Below are positions 62,468 to 64,000 of a stretch of 64,000 nucleotides of DNA, piece after piece. The DNA comes from Aequorivita sp. (GTDB lineage: Bacteria; Bacteroidota; Bacteroidia; Flavobacteriales; Flavobacteriaceae): positions 162,182-226,181 of the forward strand of contig JAGXGE010000011.1 in the NCBI GenBank assembly GCA_024637015.1. Direction: 5' to 3'. The notes below the pieces were generated by a model that did no database searches, was not told the DNA's origin, and worked only from the letters and a program-made list of their open reading frames with translations. Within the stretch, counting starts at the first letter, position 1; each line of letters begins with the position of its first letter. The position numbers and the translations under genes are program-made.

Positions 62468-62889
62468 TGCAAGACCAATCCCGAAAAAGGCATATTGCCA
62501 AAACCATTACCTGGCGTATTGTTGGAACTATAGATACTATTCTTCTATCGTGGCTTATTACGGGCAATCCCTTGATTGGGTTGAAAATCGGTTTAGCTGA
62601 AGTGATTACCAAAATGGTTTTGTACTATTTTCACGAACGGGTTTGGTTTAAGATCAATCTTTCAAAAAAAGGAGTTGTTCGCGAAAGTCGAAAGCGCCAC
62701 ATAGCCAAAACCTTTACTTGGCGCGGTATTGGAACGTTAGACACTATGTTGCTTTCTTGGTTGATTACCGGAAATCCATTGACTGGGCTTAAGATTGGTG
62801 TCTCGGAACTTTTAACAAAAATGATTTTATATTATCTTCACGAACGTGTTTGGTACCGAACTAATTATGGCCTACCAAGCAGAAAATAG
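62467..62889 (+). CDS. Tandem DUF2061 membrane protein
   Basis: 140-residue protein composed of two DUF2061 units that are close copies of each other: RKRHIAKTITWRIVGTIDTI... and RKRHIAKTFTWRGIGTLDTM..., each with LLSWLITGNPL-GLKIG and ending LYY(F/L)HERVW. Each unit has one or two hydrophobic helices, so it is a small membrane protein. DUF2061 genes often lie in sulfate-assimilation operons, as here between cysQ and cysC; a role in sulfate or sulfite handling is inferred from context only. Confidence 0.92.
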   Translation: MQDQSRKRHIAKTITWRIVGTIDTILLSWLITGNPLIGLKIGLAEVITKMVLYYFHERVWFKINLSKKGVVRESRKRHIAKTFTWRGIGTLDTMLLSWLITGNPLTGLKIGVSELLTKMILYYLHERVWYRTNYGLPSRK

Positions 62890-62895
62890 ATTTTT

Positions 62896-63486
62896 ATGGA
62901 AGAAAATGTAATTCCACATAACTTCAGTATCACTCAAAAAGAAAGAAGTGCTTTAAAAAACCATGGGGCTTTTCTTATTTGGTTTACAGGACTTTCAGGT
63001 TCTGGAAAATCTACCATAGCCAATGCTTTGGAAAAGGAACTTGTTTCGGAAAATATCCACACGTATCTTTTGGATGGAGATAATATTCGAAAAGGGTTAA
63101 ACAACAATCTGTCCTTTTCTCCGGAAGATAGGACTGAAAACATCAGGAGAATTGCAGAAGTGTCAAACTTAATGATTGATGCGGGTTTGGTTGTGCTAGC
63201 CTCGTTCGTTTCGCCTTACAGAGAAGATCGCGAAAATGTAAAACGTATTGTAGGTTATGAAAATTTTGTTGAAGTATTTGTGAATACACCTATAGAAGAA
63301 TGCGAGCGGAGGGATGTTAAAGGATTATATGCAAAGGCAAGAACTGGGGAAATAAAAAATTTTACTGGCGTTAACGCACCCTATGAAGCACCGATGGCAC
63401 CGGATGTTGAGATTGATACAACTTTGATTTCTGTGGAAGAAGCGGTTTCTTTAATTATGAAATTTATTGGTAAAAGGGTTTGTTAG
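62896..63486 (+). CDS. cysC: Adenylylsulfate kinase
   Basis: Phosphorylates adenylylsulfate (APS) to PAPS. The 196-residue P-loop kinase shows [18 protein letters not shown] (Walker A), LLDGDNIRKGLNNNLSFSPEDRTENIRRIAEV, LASFVSPYREDRENVK, and VFVNTPIEECERRDVKGLYAKARTGEIKNFTGV with YEAP. The gene follows the DUF2061 gene by 6 nt. cysD and cysN, expected next, are not directly downstream within the window; instead a long 8-bp repeat array follows the stop. Confidence 0.96.
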   Translation: MEENVIPHNFSITQKERSALKNHGAFLIWFTGLSGSGKSTIANALEKELVSENIHTYLLDGDNIRKGLNNNLSFSPEDRTENIRRIAEVSNLMIDAGLVVLASFVSPYREDRENVKRIVGYENFVEVFVNTPIEECERRDVKGLYAKARTGEIKNFTGVNAPYEAPMAPDVEIDTTLISVEEAVSLIMKFIGKRVC

Positions 63487-63497
63487 TTTGTTAGTTT

Positions 63498-63692
63498 GTG
63501 AATAGGTGAATAGGTGAATAGGTGAATAGGTGAATAGGTGAATAGGTGAATAGGTGAATAGGTGAATAGGTGAATAGGTGGATGGGTGAATAGGTGAATA
63601 GGTGAATAGGTGAATAGGTGAATAGGTGGATGGGTGAATAGGTGGATGGGTGAATAGGTGGATGGGTGAATAGGTGAATGAGTGGATGGATG
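63498..63692. repeat. GTGAATAG octamer array, about 24 units
   Basis: About 24 tandem 8-bp units, mostly GTGAATAG with interspersed GTGGATGG variants and increasing divergence at the right end. Two TTAGTTTG-type octamers precede it, next to the cysC stop. It fills nearly the whole spacer between cysC and the four-helix-bundle gene. Confidence 0.95.
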
Positions 63693-63769
63693 AATTGTGA
63701 ATATTTGGAGGAGAATCACATTTGCTATAGGGATTGTGAAAGGATTAATTCTTGAAAATGATATTTATT

Positions 63770-64000
63770 ATGAAATCTCACAATGATTTAAAGGTTTATC
63801 AGGAAGCGATGGATTTGGTAACTGAAGTTTATGAGATTACCAATAATTTTCCCGAGTCAGAAAAATTTGGACTCATGGGCAAGATGCGCCGTTCAGCCGT
63901 CTCCATTCCCTCGAATATTTCGGAAGGAGCTGCGCGGGAATCAAAGAAGGAATTTAAAAGATTTTTGTATATAAGCTTAGGTTCTGCCGCGGAGTTGGAA
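63770..64000 (+). CDS. Four-helix bundle protein (S23/IVS type), partial at window end
   Basis: The first 77 codons of a gene that runs off the window. The translation starts MKSHNDLKVYQEAMDLVTEV, continues LMGKMRRSAVSIPSNISEGA and RFLYISLGSAAELE, the signature of the small four-helix-bundle family first known from 23S rRNA intervening sequences and also related to the Avd proteins of diversity-generating retroelements. An in-frame ATG at 63758 is an alternative start. No rRNA or reverse transcriptase is in view, so this is a stand-alone copy of unknown role. Confidence 0.88.
   Translation, partial: MKSHNDLKVYQEAMDLVTEVYEITNNFPESEKFGLMGKMRRSAVSIPSNISEGAARESKKEFKRFLYISLGSAAELE

Noticed and set aside
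63483..63719. Minus-strand frame encoding a His/Pro/Ser/Thr-rich 78-residue repeat protein
   Set aside because: It is the translation of the GTGAATAG array; an 8-bp period cycles through frames without stops, and no coding signals or homologous pattern support it.

Overview
The window looks like chromosomal DNA of a member of the Bacteroidota, most likely a marine-type Flavobacteriaceae bacterium. This rests on the AT-rich composition, the near absence of Shine-Dalgarno sequences, several TAnnTTTG-type -7 promoter boxes, and the gene families present: a fused two-domain 2-oxoacid dehydrogenase E1, DUF4369-TlpA lipoproteins, an HD-DUF5706 membrane protein, phosphoesterase-Omp85 fusions and menaquinone genes. 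The genus cannot be fixed from the sequence alone. No rRNA, tRNA, CRISPR array, prophage or complete insertion sequence was seen.

Layout. 1-5.1 kb: a NarL-type two-component pair, an RluA-type pseudouridine synthase, panB, an NTF2-like secreted protein and L-serine ammonia-lyase. 5.1-9.7 kb: a umuDC-like pair behind a 10-bp palindrome, a 3-hydroxyisobutyrate-dehydrogenase-family gene broken by a stop codon, an SDR and a zinc alcohol dehydrogenase. 9.8-17.2 kb: a membrane sulfatase-like protein, dnaK, a broken EVE-domain gene, two alpha/beta hydrolases and a plant-type LRR protein. 17.2-25.2 kb: menaquinone genes (menI-like thioesterase, menF, menD, and menB further on) interleaved with cvfB, a papain-fold aminopeptidase and an SGNH hydrolase. 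25.2-31.3 kb: asnB preceded by an apparent asparagine-sensing transcription attenuator, and the fused E1. 31.3-41.8 kb: a third stop-interrupted gene, a large M1-like protein without zinc ligands, a LOG protein, uvrA and gamma-glutamyltransferase. 41.8-49.4 kb: ACP phosphodiesterase, acyltransferases, phosphoglucosamine mutase, a cassette-like single gene between inverted repeats, rhomboid, SIMPL and TlpA-like proteins. 49.4-60.5 kb: a GAF protein, the HD-DUF5706 protein and two tandem ~1230-residue phosphoesterase/Omp85 lipoproteins. 60.6-64 kb: a Dps-like protein, a sulfur-assimilation operon (cysQ, double DUF2061, cysC) and the start of a four-helix-bundle protein, separated by simple tandem repeats.

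The strongest new signal is the leader of asnB. It has a 15-codon leader peptide with five Asn codons in a six-codon stretch, then a perfect 10-bp terminator hairpin with nine U's, and a 9-nt segment able to form a competing antiterminator. Other themes are: three genes interrupted by single in-frame stops; several apparent pseudoenzymes (a UmuD-like protein without its serine, an M1-like protein without HExxH, a phosphoesterase paralogue without metal ligands); intergenic tandem arrays with a period of exactly 7 bp but unrelated units; and promoter boxes lying 4-6 nt before the ATG, which predict leaderless mRNAs.
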